DNA from: Lutjanus erythropterus
Lineage: Eukaryota; Chordata; Actinopteri; Lutjaniformes; Lutjanidae
DNA: 64,000 nt
Assembly: GCA_020091685.1 (NCBI GenBank)
Contig: CM034607.1
Span: 35,371,461 to 35,435,460 of the forward strand
Reading direction: 5' to 3'
The notes beneath the pieces were generated by a model. The model did no database searches, was not told the origin of the DNA, and saw only the letters and a program-made list of their open reading frames with translations. The number at the start of each line of letters is the position of its first letter. The stretch's first letter is position 1. Below, piece by piece: positions 12,758 through 24,639 of this stretch. A program made the translations under genes and the position numbers.

Positions 12758-13089
12758 CGTTTTAAGAAGTTGAAGACTGTAGTGACGTTCTTGCATGAAA
12801 ACATCGATGTAATGTTCATTCCTTTCTTCAGCAGGTATATCTTCTGCTCTCTTGTGTCTTCAGAACATCCACTTTTTAGAAAATGAGAAAACTTGTACAG
12901 GTGTGTTCTTTGCCTTTAGAGAAACTTCTAAAAAAAATTCTCACTACACAGAGATTATTTATATCTCACAAAAATATTGATGTTACTCTCTAACATTTGC
13001 ACAGTTAAGTCAATATTTAGAGAGAACTGCTTCTGAAATAAAGTCACTGACGAAATATCATCTATGTCCAACTGTATTTCTACAGCAGC

Positions 13090-13124
13090 ATTCTATTCTA
13101 TTCTACTCTATTCTATTCTGTTCT
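13090..13124. repeat. (ATTCT)n pentanucleotide repeat
   Basis: About six to seven units of TATTC with two single-base changes. Confidence 0.9.
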
Positions 13125-13183
13125 GGTCAGGCTGAGCAGTTTGCAGCCTTTGGGCGAAGCAAAGAGCAGTCGCCATCTGGCTG

Positions 13184-13185
<2 letters not shown>

Positions 13186-13220
<35 letters not shown>
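13186..13220. repeat. (TG)n microsatellite
   Basis: A pure TG array of about 17 units. It is followed at about 13290-13480 by purine-rich sequence (GGGGGGAG and GAGAGA words). Confidence 0.97.
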
Positions 13221-13221
<1 letters not shown>

Positions 13222-13605
13222 ACTCAAGGCCCTCAGGAAACCTTTCACACCTTGTCATCCTCTCTGTTACCCAGGGTCAACCGACCAGAGAGGAAGACAG
13301 AGGGGGGAGAAAGAGGGGGGAGGCAGGCAGGAGGTTTTGGACAGAAGCTGTTTTGAGATGACAGAAATCTGAAAGGAGTGAAAAAAGAAAAGAGAAAAGC
13401 CAGAGAAAGATCTCAGACCGACAGGGATGAGTGAGGGCGGGCAAGGTAAAAGGTTAAAGGAGAGAAAGAGAGAGAGGGACAGAGACGGCTGAAGACGTCT
13501 TCACGGTGAGAGACAAAAAGCCGTCATCTCTGAGCTTTGATACAGAACACATCTCCTCCAAACAGGCCAACTTCAAAGGCTTCACAACCTGCTGAAAGGT
13601 TAGCC

Positions 13606-13607
<2 letters not shown>

Positions 13608-13645
<38 letters not shown>
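13608..13645. repeat. (CA)n microsatellite
   Basis: A pure CA array of about 19 units. Confidence 0.97.
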
Positions 13646-13647
<2 letters not shown>

Positions 13648-13794
13648 GCTCAGCCATCTGATACACCACACAGTTAAAACAATTGAACTGCAGAGAAGAA
13701 AAGAAAGCAAACTGAGAAGGAATAAGAGAGAGACAGGACTTCTCTGTTTGACACATGAACTGTTGGACAGTCGCTCATCTTACAGGAAGTCCAA

Positions 13795-13870
13795 CTGTTT
13801 GTCAAATATGGCAGCTTGGTCTGTGCCACGAGACGTCAATGAACCTGCCCCTCCAGCATTATGTCCTGAT
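13795..13870 (+). repeat. dispersed repeat D, copy 1
   Basis: Shares the exact block GTCAAATATGGCAGCTTGGT with 53695-53760, followed by diverged GACGTC/GACGCC and CCCCT words. The boundaries are approximate. Confidence 0.45.
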
Positions 13871-13989
13871 GAGCCTTCAAAAGTGTGTGTGTTCATATAA
13901 ACAGTGAGAAAGTCCATGTATGGAGGAGGAGGGACGTGTCATACACAGACCAGGAGACCGGAGTGTGGTTGTTAGTTCAGCTCTTGCTG

Positions 13990-14130
13990 TGAACAGATGT
14001 TGACTATGGAGTTCCTCAAAGAAGTGTTCTGGGCCCTGTTCTATTTTACTTTTATTTTTATATAATAAATATAATTTTTGTGTCAATATCAGTTACCACC
14101 TGTATGCTGATGACGCTGTGTTGTAGATTT
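13990..14130 (+). mobile_element. LINE reverse transcriptase fragment
   Basis: From 14005 the plus strand encodes Y-GVPQRSVLGPVLFYFY, which is the GVPQGSVLGP block of non-LTR reverse transcriptases (catalytic palm). At about 14096-14125, in a different frame, it encodes YHLYADDAVL, the YADD catalytic box. The spacing fits a jockey/L2-like LINE. The frame change and a stop right after the box show a dead fragment. Flanks are unrecognisable. Confidence 0.75.
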
Positions 14131-15524
14131 CTAAAATCTGAGATCTTGTAATGGCTGGAATTTAGACTTGACCAATCCACTCCTAAACTTTTAATATCCC
14201 TGCATTTTTTTCTTCACAATAACCACAGTCAAACCGGAAGAACACATCTCATTTTCACCAATCGCCAAATTCAGTACATTTATTCAATTCAGAGCCACTT
14301 AAACAAGTCAAAGTCAAACAGAGTCAACCCTTAGTCCAAATAAATCTCAGGCAAAACTGTCCAAGATTTCTCATTTGTCAATTTTAAAGTGAACCATTTC
14401 TTAACGACCTACAGTGGTTGAAACATTTTGGCTATTTAATTATTTAGCAGCAACAATAAAGACCTTTCCTTCCTTGTTGTTACTATTTTTTCAGACATTT
14501 TGAAATGCCCGAATAGCTCTTTGGTTGATCCTGTTTTTCCCCAGATTTCAAAGAGCACTCGGCACATTTTTCTATACAGTTGCATAGACAGAGCAACCAG
14601 TCTTCTGCTTTTCATCAGACAATAATTATTAGAAATCTTAGCACAGATTCCTTCCTACAAATCCACTGTCGTCTCCATCCTGTCTCCCCTCTATTCTCTG
14701 TCTTCCATCTCTGTCTTCCCCTCTTTCCTTCATCCTCTGTGATCCCTCCATCTGTCCTTTGTGTGTCTGTCCTCCCTCCGCTCTGTGCCAGCGGTCAGAC
14801 CAGCTGAGCCCCCGTCTATCTGCTGATCCTCCCCGCCACAGCGAAGTCTCGCCGGGCTGCGACACAAACAGAGCTCCTCCGGCACAAAGTCGTATCCCAA
14901 AATCTTATTCACATACCCTCCTTATGTCTTTCTCCCTGTCTCTCTGCTAATGCTGCAGAGTGCAAAGCTCACTTCTTCACAAAGTCAGTGTCAAACATCT
15001 ACATCTGCTCATGTACAGACTGCTGAATTTTCATGAAATTAAAGCTAGGAGACTTTACAGGCTCGAGTCTGCTGCAGAGAGATTTTCCTGGGGTTAAATT
15101 CAGGGGTAGGATTTAGCTTTAGCTTAGCCCTAACCCCCTCAGGTGCCGTTGGTACTGTACACCTGACAAGCTCTCTGATCAAGCACTACATATATACAGT
15201 TTGCAGAGATAATGGGGGTGGATTTCCTATTGAATTCACATTGATGTTTGAAACAATAGAAGACATAAGGAGACACAAGCAGGCTTCTGATTTTTAGACG
15301 GCAACCACTGCTGTTACAGTTACTCTGTAAGCTGTTTGAGAATAAGAACTCTTTAAAAGATTCCTCAATATGCATTTGACGACTGTATGAAATGTTGCAA
15401 ACCAGACTGAGGCTAACACAGGTAAAGCTAATAGAGCCAAGCCAAAAAGTGCTCTCACTGGTTAATGAAAAGTGTTGCAGACGTGGAAACATACTCGCAC
15501 AAACATAGACTCACAAGTCAGTCT
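14131..15524. other. no gene recognised
   Basis: Nothing beyond a pyrimidine-rich tract at about 14670-14780. Confidence 0.5.
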
Positions 15525-15810
15525 CTTAACACTTTGCTAAGTCTCGCCCCTTCTGGTGGACCAGCATTATGTTCTGTAGCCAGCTGTGAGAGACACATCA
15601 TTTATTGATCCTGTTTGAACTGTGCCATGACTCACACATATGATGTCTGTCAATTTAAAAGACAATTTTTCAAGTCAAGACAGTCACAGTTTGTCATAAA
15701 ACTGCTGAAGACTGTTAAAACTGGGTGGAAAAAAACAGAGAGTTTAAAAGAAAACAGCATTCAAGAGCCAATCCAAAGGTGCTCTTCATATTGGGACAGT
15801 TACCAGTAAG
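15525..15810 (+). repeat. dispersed repeat A, copy 1
   Basis: It aligns with 54165-54605. Shared blocks are the CTTCTGGTG-ACCA word, GATCCTGTTTGAA-like, GACTCACAC, GATGTCTGTCAA, TTAAAAGA-AATTTT, CAAGTCA, TAAAACTG, GG-AAAAAAA-CAGAG and CCAATCCAAAG. The copy at 54 kb is longer because MITE B sits inside it. Non-coding and diverged. Confidence 0.7.
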
Positions 15811-16230
15811 GATACATTTTTTCACATCTTACAGGACATGATGACCCTTTAAGGCCTTTCAAGCAACTACCTTGCATTTAAATTTACATCGTCTCTTATG
15901 ACGAGACTGGGACAATTAAGATGCTAGATTTCTGCTTTATTGTAACTATTTTGAAATTAGTGTTTCTCTTATACATGACAAAAGTCTTTGAGGATAAGGA
16001 GTGTTAAAAATCATCTCAGCAAGCACAGAGATGTGTGAGGCAGCTGGATTCATGACATCACACGAGAATCCATTTTGCCAGGTTTCAGATTATTTTTCTG
16101 TGTCCACTCCAAACTGGTGCAGCCAGTCATCGTCCTAGGTAGGACTCGTCGCGTCTCGTCTCAACCAAACAATGGTGGCTCCTGAAGAGGTTAGCGTAGA
16201 TCTGTGATAGCATCAGTTATATCAGAACAA
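15811..16230. other. no gene recognised
   Basis: Nothing firm. The stretch at about 16160-16225 may be another decayed fish repeat. Confidence 0.45.
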
Positions 16231-16324
16231 GTGTTTTCTGAAAGTGCCCGCCCTTTTCCAAACAGTTTCTAAAGACAACTCCCCACATGGTTCCGTGTAA
16301 TGAACCATCTGGTGTGTCAGGTTA
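16231..16324 (+). mobile_element. MITE family B, copy 2 (5' part lost)
   Basis: Keeps GAAAGTGCCCGCCCTTTTCC, CAAACAGTTTCTAA, a CATGGTTCCGTGTAA block, GAACCATCTGG and GTGTCAGGTTA, as in 54355-54489. The inverted left end is not recognisable. Confidence 0.7.
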
Positions 16325-17358
16325 ATTCAAACTACATCTTAAATTCAGAACTGGAACTTTAATAATTTAACGTATAAAACCACTAAATCATGTGACTACA
16401 TGATGCTATAGGTAGCTAGTGTCTTACATTATAGAAGACAGACAGTTTAATCCATTATGACACTTTTGCTTGTGTGTTTTTGATTTTGAAAAGGCAAAAA
16501 AGTGACATCCTTTCCTTTTGAATATCTCTCCTTGCAACGCAAAAGAGAAAACTAAATAAAAGAGGAGAGATGAGTCACTGTGAAATACAGTAAGGACAGA
16601 CATTTGGATTTGGAGATAGAGAGGAAAAAAATGGGAAGATGCACAGAATGGTGCCCGTTCCTTTTCACTTTTGAGTGAAGCGAGCGTCTCAGCGGTGAGA
16701 TTTCCCTGAGCACGAGGCAGCAGATAAGCAGAGTTAAAGCGAGATTACAGCAGCGCGGGAAGCAGATTACAGGTGCAGTGACAGCGTGGCAGACATAAAG
16801 CTGGATTACAGGAAGGTCTGAAACCTGAACACAGAGGCAGATGCAGGAGGGGGAGCAGAGTCTGCTCCTCTATTCTCCTCCTGACACCTCTTCTTCTCTT
16901 CACACCATCCTTTATTGCTTCCATCTTTTTCTTCTTCTCTGCAGTTTTGTTTCCTTCAGCCATCATCTTTTCATTTACTTAATGTCTTCCTTGTCTCGCT
17001 TCTTTATTGTCTTTCTGTCTTATTCCTCTTTTGTCTCTTTGTCTGTCAAATCCATACCTCCATCTTTTTCTCTTGTCCCACTCAGTGGTTCTCACAGATC
17101 CTAAGAAAGCAGTAATTCCCACAGAATGACGCGTAACCGTGGCATGAAAATAAATATTTCAAAGCAAATATCTCCCCATTTCCTGTAGGTTATTTCTTAT
17201 TTCACCATTTTATTTGTACTTAATTCTCTCTGTTTCTCTCTCCCTGTATGTGTCAACAACCAACCATAATTTTTTGACGTGTCATAAATTTGTGTCATAA
17301 ATTTGTTGGAACGTCCGACAGCCTATCATCAGTGTCCCAGGCTATTTCGCTGTTTTCA
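16325..17358. other. no gene; polypyrimidine tract 16855-17095
   Basis: A 240-base T/C-rich stretch on the plus strand makes several overlapping Ser/Leu/Phe open frames. These are compositional artefacts. Nothing else was recognised. Confidence 0.55.
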
Positions 17359-17452
17359 GTTTGTTCTTGTTTTGCGGGTACTTTGAAAACGCAGATGGCG
17401 GACGCTGCAATACCACAGCCAATGGCCTGCAGTGTGCATCCGGTGAGTCAGG
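17359..17452 (+). repeat. dispersed repeat L, copy 1, with start codon and splice donor
   Basis: It shares TTGTTCTTGTTT at its start and CTGCAGTGTGCA followed by GGTGAGTCAG at its end with 34869-34932. Between them, only in this copy, an ATG at 17395 in a YY1-like AGATGGCGGAC context opens 16 codons (MADAAIPQPMACSVHP). These end exactly at a consensus donor (CCG, then GTGAGT, at 17443). It could be an exon of an unknown transcript, but the repeated flanks make a mobile-element origin more likely. Confidence 0.45.
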
Positions 17453-19171
17453 CTATACTTTATACTTTACAGGCTAGTTTTCTCTGGCGTTGCTATGGTT
17501 ACAAGTTAGGTAGTGGATGAATTTTGAACAGTGGATGTGGTTAATGTTTAGACACCAAAACTATGTACCTTAAGGAGAAGATCATGACTGGGCTTAAGAT
17601 AAGTATGTTAGTCATGTGAGTTACACGATATATGAGATCTAACTTATCTTACATGTGTGACATAAGTTTCACACGTTATGTAAGTTACCTTACAAACGAA
17701 AGTAAAAGTAAGTCAACCTTTACTTACAGTTTCACATGGGACACAACAGAGGTCTGAAAGTTTGGGTGTGTTTGACCGATCCATCCACACCACCTCCTCC
17801 CTATGACGGCTTTGTCACTCTTTTCCACATCACCTGACCTCCTCTTCTGCTCCCGTCATCAGTACTACAGCCACTAGAGGTCACTATGGGACATAATAAG
17901 CTTCTGGACGGCAGTCCTGACACAGCTGGATTCACCATCTGGGGACCGTGAATGTCCACATTGGATTTAACAGCGATTTAACCAATAGAAGTAGAAAAGA
18001 ACCTGAACATTCATTCCTGATGTTGGGGCGTCAGTGTCCTTTGTCTCTGCCGTCAGCAGGTCAAACATGTTAGATACGAGGAACAATCGAGTCAGAACAT
18101 CAGAAATCTGTTTCTCTGACTGACATCGGTCTCCTTCACCTCCTCGATAAATCTCTGCTCTCTGTTCCTCCCTTCTTCAGCCTCGTCGACTCTCAGCTTC
18201 TGTATTCTGATGAATCTGTCTTTCATTACCTGTTCGACGCCTCTGCCCTCGCTGACGCTCCCTGGTACATAAGTCTCCCGTGTATCAAGCCAACAGAAGA
18301 GATTACGCGGCGTCAGGAGAGACGTGCAGACGCAGGGAGACAGACGAGAGGCAAACAGCTAATTTATGCATTCCTCTGTCAAGGAGTTCTTGCCTGCTCG
18401 TGGAGTAAAAGAACAAGAGGAACAGAGGGAGAATGTGTTTGTGTAGAAATTTGAGAAGTAGTACAGTAGTTTGTAAAAATAACTCACGGTGAGGTCACCT
18501 TACAGCTGCCTTCCTCAGCTCTTTGGCAGCATCCCTGGCTGTATGTACTGGCACTCATTCATTCTAGTTAAAGTTCCTCACTGGGTGCATTTAAACAGCA
18601 GCTGCTCTGGTGATTTGCAGGTGAGAAGACGTCTAACCATTTTATGTAAATGTAGATTTTTTTTTCTTGAAAAGTTGTTTATTTCGGTGACATCTTGATG
18701 ACTATGTTATAACTTCCACAGAATCGTATATCTTCAAAACAGTGGTTCGAAAGTGTCATGACATCAGTCCGTCAACAGTTTGATCTGACTAACTTGGGGC
18801 GTCTGTAAAGAAACTCCTGATGCAGCAGCTGTGACACCTCATGGCGTCCCCGCAGAAAGACGAGCGTGTCAGAATTTTTTATTATTTGCCTTCTCTCGCC
18901 GAGTTTGATAAATTCCTTGCCATGTTGGGGATGCTGACCAATAGGAGCACAGAGCGCTCTTCATCTGTAAACATGATGAAGTAGAAGAAGAATAATGATG
19001 TTGTTGCTGTGAGTTGGAACTATGGAACAGAGGAAAGGTCAAAGTCATTTTTTTCCTTCTTTCTTTAGGCTTTTTCCCAAAATACAAGACATCCAGCATC
19101 ATACTCGCTGCTTACGACGCCATGTTTGTTCACATTCCTGTTCCCAGAGTGTCAGTGCCTGATCAGTACAT
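17453..19171. other. no gene recognised
   Basis: Nothing recognised. Confidence 0.5.
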
Positions 19172-19621
19172 CATTATGAAGTGATGCTCCCATCATGCCT
19201 AGTGCCTACTGTACCAGCCTGTGGGGGCAGTGTTATGATCTGGGGTTGCTTCAGTTGCTCAGGTCGAGGTTCAGAGACGTCAGCAGGTTTTTACCCTGAT
19301 GACACGGACGTATTCCAAGATGACAATGTCAGGATTCATGGGGCTCAAATAGTGAACAAGTGGTTCAGGGAGCATGAGACATCACTGTCTCTTATGGACT
19401 GTCCACCACAGAGTCCAGACCTGAACCCCACTCTTGCCGGAGAAGACTTTACTCAGCGGTCCGACTCTCCCATCGTCAATACAAGATCTGAGTGAAAAAT
19501 GAATACAACTCCGGATGGAAATAAATACTGTGACATTAAATAAGCTTAGTGAAATGATGCCATGGAGAATGGTCCAATGAAATATTAGAGCGTGTGACTT
19601 TTTCTTGGCCAGGCAGTGTGT
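19172..19621 (+). mobile_element. Tc1-like transposon, 3' fragment
   Basis: The plus strand encodes [11 protein letters not shown], then FQDDN, NKWFREH and QSPDLNPT, which are the ordered blocks around the second catalytic Asp and the region before the last acid of Tc1 transposases. The right end reads CTTGGCCAGGCAGTGT followed by GTA, which fits the terminal inverted repeat of a fish Tc1 family and a TA target. The 5' half is missing, and about 80 codons' worth of the usual middle (after CSGRGSE) is shortened. The frame stays open for 104 codons but cannot encode an active enzyme. Confidence 0.88.
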
Positions 19622-20224
19622 ATTAATAATTAAATGTTCCCCAGACTCCAGTTAAGACGTGTATTAAATGAACACACACTGAAGCAACACACTAGAGAAA
19701 TGCAGCGAGCTAAGCTACAGCAACAAGGTAAAATGATCAAAGCATTCGACCAAATTATCAAACAGTTTTGTTTTCTTCCAGGCTGATGATGGAAGTAGGT
19801 ACGAGTTGAGCCATCTCGCTTCCTCATCTCTGCTGAGAACTGCACATGTGCAGTACGGATCGGGTACAGCAGGTGTCCCGAGTGTCCCGGGCAGTAAAAT
19901 AATGAGAAATTAAGAAGGTACATGGGTGATGATTGAGAGGGATTGTTTTTGTACGAGTCTGTTTGTTGTTTTATGGGAAAATTCTGCATAATTTCCCTTT
20001 AACAGTAATCCTGAACGTATATATCCAGTGCTGTATCTATATTCCTGCCCACTGAATGGATTCATGATGTCATGGATGTCATGACAGTCATAGTTTCAAA
20101 TGAAATTTTAACTTAATTTTTCCAATTGAGGAAAATCTGTTGTTGAATTTTAATCTGATGAATGAATATTTTGTGTGTCTGTGTTCTACACAGCAGACAG
20201 AGTGAACTTGTCTGTGAAATTCTT

Positions 20225-20475
20225 CTCCATCACGCTGCGTGATTAACCGCGGCGTTGCAGTCATGACGCCCTCGGGGACGGTCCGTTCCGTCATTATGGC
20301 TTTTTGAGTGTTGCAGCGCGGCCCTGTGTTGCACCCATAATCCCTTTAATGACCGTCCTCTCAGGTATTACTGCTCGGCTGCCATCGACGCCGCGCGGCG
20401 AGGCAAACAACATCAAAGAGATTGATTCGTCTTAATGGGTCATTTCATAATGGAGGGAAATGGACAGGGACAGAG
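20225..20475. promoter_or_regulatory. candidate conserved non-coding element
   Basis: A CpG-richer patch in AT-rich surroundings, with GATTAACCGCGG, CATAATCCC, TTTAATGACC, CAAACAACA and TTAATGGGTCA words that resemble homeodomain, forkhead and nuclear-receptor half sites. No open frame has plausible splice sites. This is inference from composition. Confidence 0.25.
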
Positions 20476-20693
20476 CGCGGGTAAAGACACACACGGAGGT
20501 GTAATCTGCTTCATATGGGCTGATTTCCTGCAATATTCATCTTGTAGTTGTTGTCGCTGTTACTATGGCAACGTCAAGCTGTTTGCATTGAAGTGATGAC
20601 ATGAGGATGGAAGGATGTAAAAATAGAGGAGGAGAAGGATTTTTTACATTTAATACCAAATTTGGCTTCTGCAACCGTCTCATTATGAGCTCA

Positions 20694-20695
<2 letters not shown>

Positions 20696-20772
<77 letters not shown>

Positions 20773-20794
20773 CATGCGTGCGTGTGTGCATGTG
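20696..20794. repeat. (TG)n-(CG)n compound microsatellite
   Basis: About 35 TG units run into GTGCGCGCGCATGCGTGC and on to GCATGTG. Strict purine-pyrimidine alternation holds for 99 bases, a strong Z-DNA-prone sequence. Confidence 0.97.
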
Positions 20795-21440
20795 AAGCTA
20801 AATGATGTGTGTGTACGGGTGATTAATAAGAGAGTTGGCATTTAGCAGCGCGATATCTGACTGGTTTGGATAATTACACCAGGAGAGAAAGCAGAAGCCG
20901 GGACTTTATCAGAGCGCGTGGGAGTCTGAGCATTTTGGGGTTTTTAATTTTTCTCTTTTTTTTCTTCAGTGTCTCCACTTAAACGTTTGCCAATTCACCT
21001 CTGTAATTTTTTATTCTGGAGTTATTAATGTCTGAGCCGCAGCGAGGGAAGATTAGCAGCAGCGAGGAGAGGTGAAGAGGAGGCTTTAGTGTATTTATAG
21101 GTTTATTATCACCAGAAACACTTGGAAAGTTGATTCTGAGCAGAGATGCAGCGATGGAAACGATGTGATTTAAAGCAGGATGAAGTGAAAATGGAAAAAA
21201 CATGACAGAGATTAAGCACCAAGATATAAAACAGAAAGTAGATTAATCTGATTAGAATTTCTAAGGCTACGGCACGTTCTCCCATCCTCAGTGAACATTT
21301 TAAAAGCTGTAAATTAACTTGAGACTTACTTGAGACATTTCATTAATTGGATTTTACATTATTAGGTGGTGAAGCAGTTAAGAAAAGGAACTAGAGGTAA
21401 ATTATGTGGATTATATTATATATAGATTGATATCAAGACA
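20795..21440. other. no gene recognised
   Basis: Nothing recognised. Confidence 0.5.
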
Positions 21441-21675
21441 TTAAAGCACCAGTTTGCAGGATTTAGCGGCATCTAGTGGTGAGCCTTCAGACTGCACCTC
21501 CTCTTCCAAGCATGTAGGAGAATCTATGTTGGCTTTAAAACTCGCCAAAAACTTGAGCCAGTGTTTGATTTGTCCATTCCGGGCTACTGTACCAACATGG
21601 CGGCCTCCATGGATGAGGAACAGCTCCGTCTGAAGATAAAGGGCTCATTGTAAAGTAACAAAAACACGATTCTAG
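21441..21675 (+). mobile_element. dispersed element C, copy 2
   Basis: Begins TTAAAGCACCAGTTTGCAGG, then GATTTAGCGGCATCTAGTGG, GTAGGAGAA, GAGCCAGTGTTTGA, ACATGGCGGCC and AAGGGCTCATTGTAAAG. It matches 12565-12757 and extends further right. This is the more complete copy, although the usual inverted right end was not found. Confidence 0.75.
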
Positions 21676-21969
21676 AAGGACAATGAATCCCTTTCATGGA
21701 TAGATGAGAATGCTTGTTTTGGCCAGTTAAGTGAATTGAGCCACACAGGCAGTTAATTAGCATGTGTGGCTAACGCTCTTAGCCGTCTGTTGGTAATCTG
21801 TCCCATCTGTCTTTTAATGAAGGCTAACTATCTTAAACACACACGTTGCTTCCACTGGTTTCTGTTGCTCACTGTCACATCAGGTTCACTCGCAGTCAGA
21901 TCAGGTATTCTGTCTTCCTGGCATTTAGTGTTCAGAAATATTAAAAGCTCTTGAGCTTGAAGATACGAG

Positions 21970-22125
21970 TTCGACTGTCAGTGTGATGTCATCTGCATAA
22001 TCTTGATCAATCAGCCACTTCTGCCTTTGACGATCAGATCTTGGTGCAATCGGTATTTAATGATTTCCTGAGGACAGAGTTGATGACAATATTAAAGAGA
22101 AAAGGAGCGAGTGTCACCTTGATGG
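21970..22125 (-). mobile_element. LINE reverse transcriptase fragment
   Basis: On the minus strand, APFLFNIVINSVLRK is encoded near 22110-22065, followed after a frame change by DYADDITLTVEL near 21995-21965. These are the SPFLFN-I and YADD blocks of non-LTR reverse transcriptases, in the right order and distance. In-frame stops lie between them. The clade is uncertain. Confidence 0.7.
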
Positions 22126-23074
22126 ATGTCTGTAGTTGTTGAAAATTCTTGTTCTTGATCAGTAAAAGACCAAAATCACAGAGATGCTATATGACCTCTG
22201 TGTTTGCCAAAATATACTGGGTAAATTTTACTTTACAAATTACAAACATGGCAGATTTGCACAGGATTAAGATCACAGACGACCTCCGGAATTATTACAA
22301 ATTACTAAAGGTCCCTAGATAATACTCGTCCCGTGTGAATACGGATTATGAGGGCTTAAACGTGGAGAAAATATCAGTCAGCTGCTGCCAAGGGAAGTGT
22401 TGGGGACCAAGCAGTAAAGGCAGGGACACAAACCTCATTTTAACTTCAAGGCTTTATTTAGCCAAATCAATTTTTCAGCCAGTAGAAAAACTAAATTGAG
22501 GTCAACAAAACAATACAGCAACAGAAATCTGATCTGAACAAACCTGACATCCTGAATGACACAAAAGAAGGGGTATATATACACACAGGCTCACCGACAC
22601 ACACACATTAAAGGGAGGAGCTTAACTCCATACCATTTAAAAACACCATAATAAACCCAACCACCAAAGATGTGTATTTTCAAAATAAAATGTTATTTGA
22701 ACAATTACACTTTCTCCAGCCCTTAATTTTGCAAGTTTTGTGTTTTAATCGACCACACCTCTGCAGTACAGTCATATATTTTATATTTTCTGATATAAAA
22801 AATGAAGAGAGTTCAAATTCCAGTTCCATCTCAAGTGATCTGGTGCTCTTAATTAGCCGGAGAAAGTTCCACCTCTGCAGGAGACAGAAATGATTTTATG
22901 GCACAACATGCAGGTAGTTTCCAGCAGTCGACTCGTTCAGCAGCTCCTCTCAGAGCCTGGCAGCTACACACAGACTCCTCGGTGCAGTTTAGAGTTCAGA
23001 CACAGTTCAGCAACAGAAAGCTGAGACTTCTTCAACAGTCACATCTGGATGAAGAATTTCCTCTGTTTGTCACT
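22126..23074. other. no gene recognised
   Basis: Nothing recognised. AT-rich, with some purine bias near 22430-22560. Confidence 0.5.
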
Positions 23075-23310
23075 TTAGGCTTTATTCATTACGGGTTAAT
23101 TAAAGGGTTATTCTGCGGCTGTTAGCAGATAAGAGCTGGACTCTTCATTACCAGCTGACTCGGAGCGAGTGGCAATCAAATGGAGAACGGTAATCATCGC
23201 GTTCCCATCGGAGCTGCTGCCGCTGCTTCTGGAGACAATTTAGCCGCTGCAGTGCAGTCTGGGAAAATGGCAGCCCTTCTCCTCACTGACACATGTGATT
23301 AACGGAGAAT
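23075..23310. promoter_or_regulatory. candidate conserved non-coding element
   Basis: Balanced composition with clustered words GGGTTAATTAAAGGG, AGATAAGA (GATA type), GGTAATCATCG, GCAATCAAATGG and TGATTAACGG. There is no coding signal. Inference only. Confidence 0.25.
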
Positions 23311-24370
23311 GTTTCCCGATTGACACGTCTGTTTTTTTTGCCTCTTTTCCGTCTCCAAGCATTAACGTTAGCACCACCACTTTTGGCTGACAAGCCCCCC
23401 GTCTCTGCTTCTTTTTTCCAGTGTAAATGTGCTGACAGCTCGGGGAATTATGACTCCTGTGCACATAATGACTGTAACCTTTCTATACACTGTACACAGT
23501 ATAATATTATAAAGCTCCCGTTCAATGTAGATCTATTTTTACCTTCCTTTTTTTTAAAACCTGAATTGTCAAAACTCAGTATCTCAGGATGGAAACTCAC
23601 CTCATTCATGCTGCCAACTGAAACTGACCAGGTGTGTTCGCAGTGAACAGTGAGGCAGCAATTAAATACAAAATCAATGGAAAGAAGCAAACGGATGTGG
23701 AAATTAAAGGAAAATTACTGGCCACTGTCAGGGGGACAAAACAAAGAAATAGAAGGAATTGTACACGCAACAGTCTGAGTGATGATACTCGCTACCTTCA
23801 GTAACATCATTTATCACTGAATCCAACTTTAAAAATCTATCAAATCTGTTGCACAAAGCAACAAAAACAAAAACAAAAACCAGGTAAACCTGCAGAACAG
23901 TTCCTCTACACTCATTTATTTAAGTGATATATATGTAAAACAACAATTAGCAGAAAACAAATGCAACAAATGTTCAATAAACACAAAATATTGTCCAAGA
24001 ATGTCTGAAAAAGAGCAGTAAGAAGGATGAAATGTATTTGGTTGAAAGAAGAGCGTCTGTATTTATGGCAGCGGTGAAAATAACACCGTTTGGATTTCTT
24101 AATACCTTTATATCACACAAGCCTGATATGAAAGCACTTAACGCTGACTTCTGGTAGGAGTTTAACCACATTGTACGTAGGTAGTGGATATTTTTAGATG
24201 TTGCATTATGGGACGACAGTGACCAATTATAACATACTCGAGTGATTTTAGTCTGTAAAATTTGTCTCTGTAGTTTGAGGAAGTCCTGAAGCTGCTGGAA
24301 GGAGGTGTAGCTTCTTGAAAGCATGATTTTTTTGGTTTCTAATAAATAAACATTCATAAATAAACAGGTG
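23311..24370. other. no gene recognised
   Basis: Nothing recognised. Confidence 0.5.

Positions 24371-24416
<46 letters not shown>
24371..24416. repeat. (GACA)n tetranucleotide repeat
   Basis: An uninterrupted GACA array of 11.5 units. Confidence 0.98.
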
Positions 24417-24543
24417 AATATGCTTTGCTATTATTATGAGTCACAATATTACCGCTGATTTCACCAGCAGTGATAAAGTTCAGCAGCTGTCTGCTGCTCT
24501 CATCAAACACGAATAATTCAGAGCCTCAGTGGACACACAGCAT

Positions 24544-24607
24544 GGTGTGTGTGTGTGTGTGTGTGTGTGTGTCTGTCTGTCAGTGTGTGTGTGTGTGTGT
24601 GTGTGCG

Positions 24608-24639
<32 letters not shown>
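24544..24639. repeat. compound (TG)n microsatellite
   Basis: TG array interrupted by a (TCTG) block and three TGCG variants. Confidence 0.97.

Noticed and set aside
22380-22680. Possible long-terminal-repeat-like or other repeat stretch
   Set aside because: No TG...CA ends, primer-binding site, polypurine tract or coding remnant could be found, so no element is called.
23974-24510. 178-codon minus-strand open frame, the longest in the window
   Set aside because: It runs through the GACA array (Cys-Leu-Ser-Val repeats), and the remainder has no recognisable domain.
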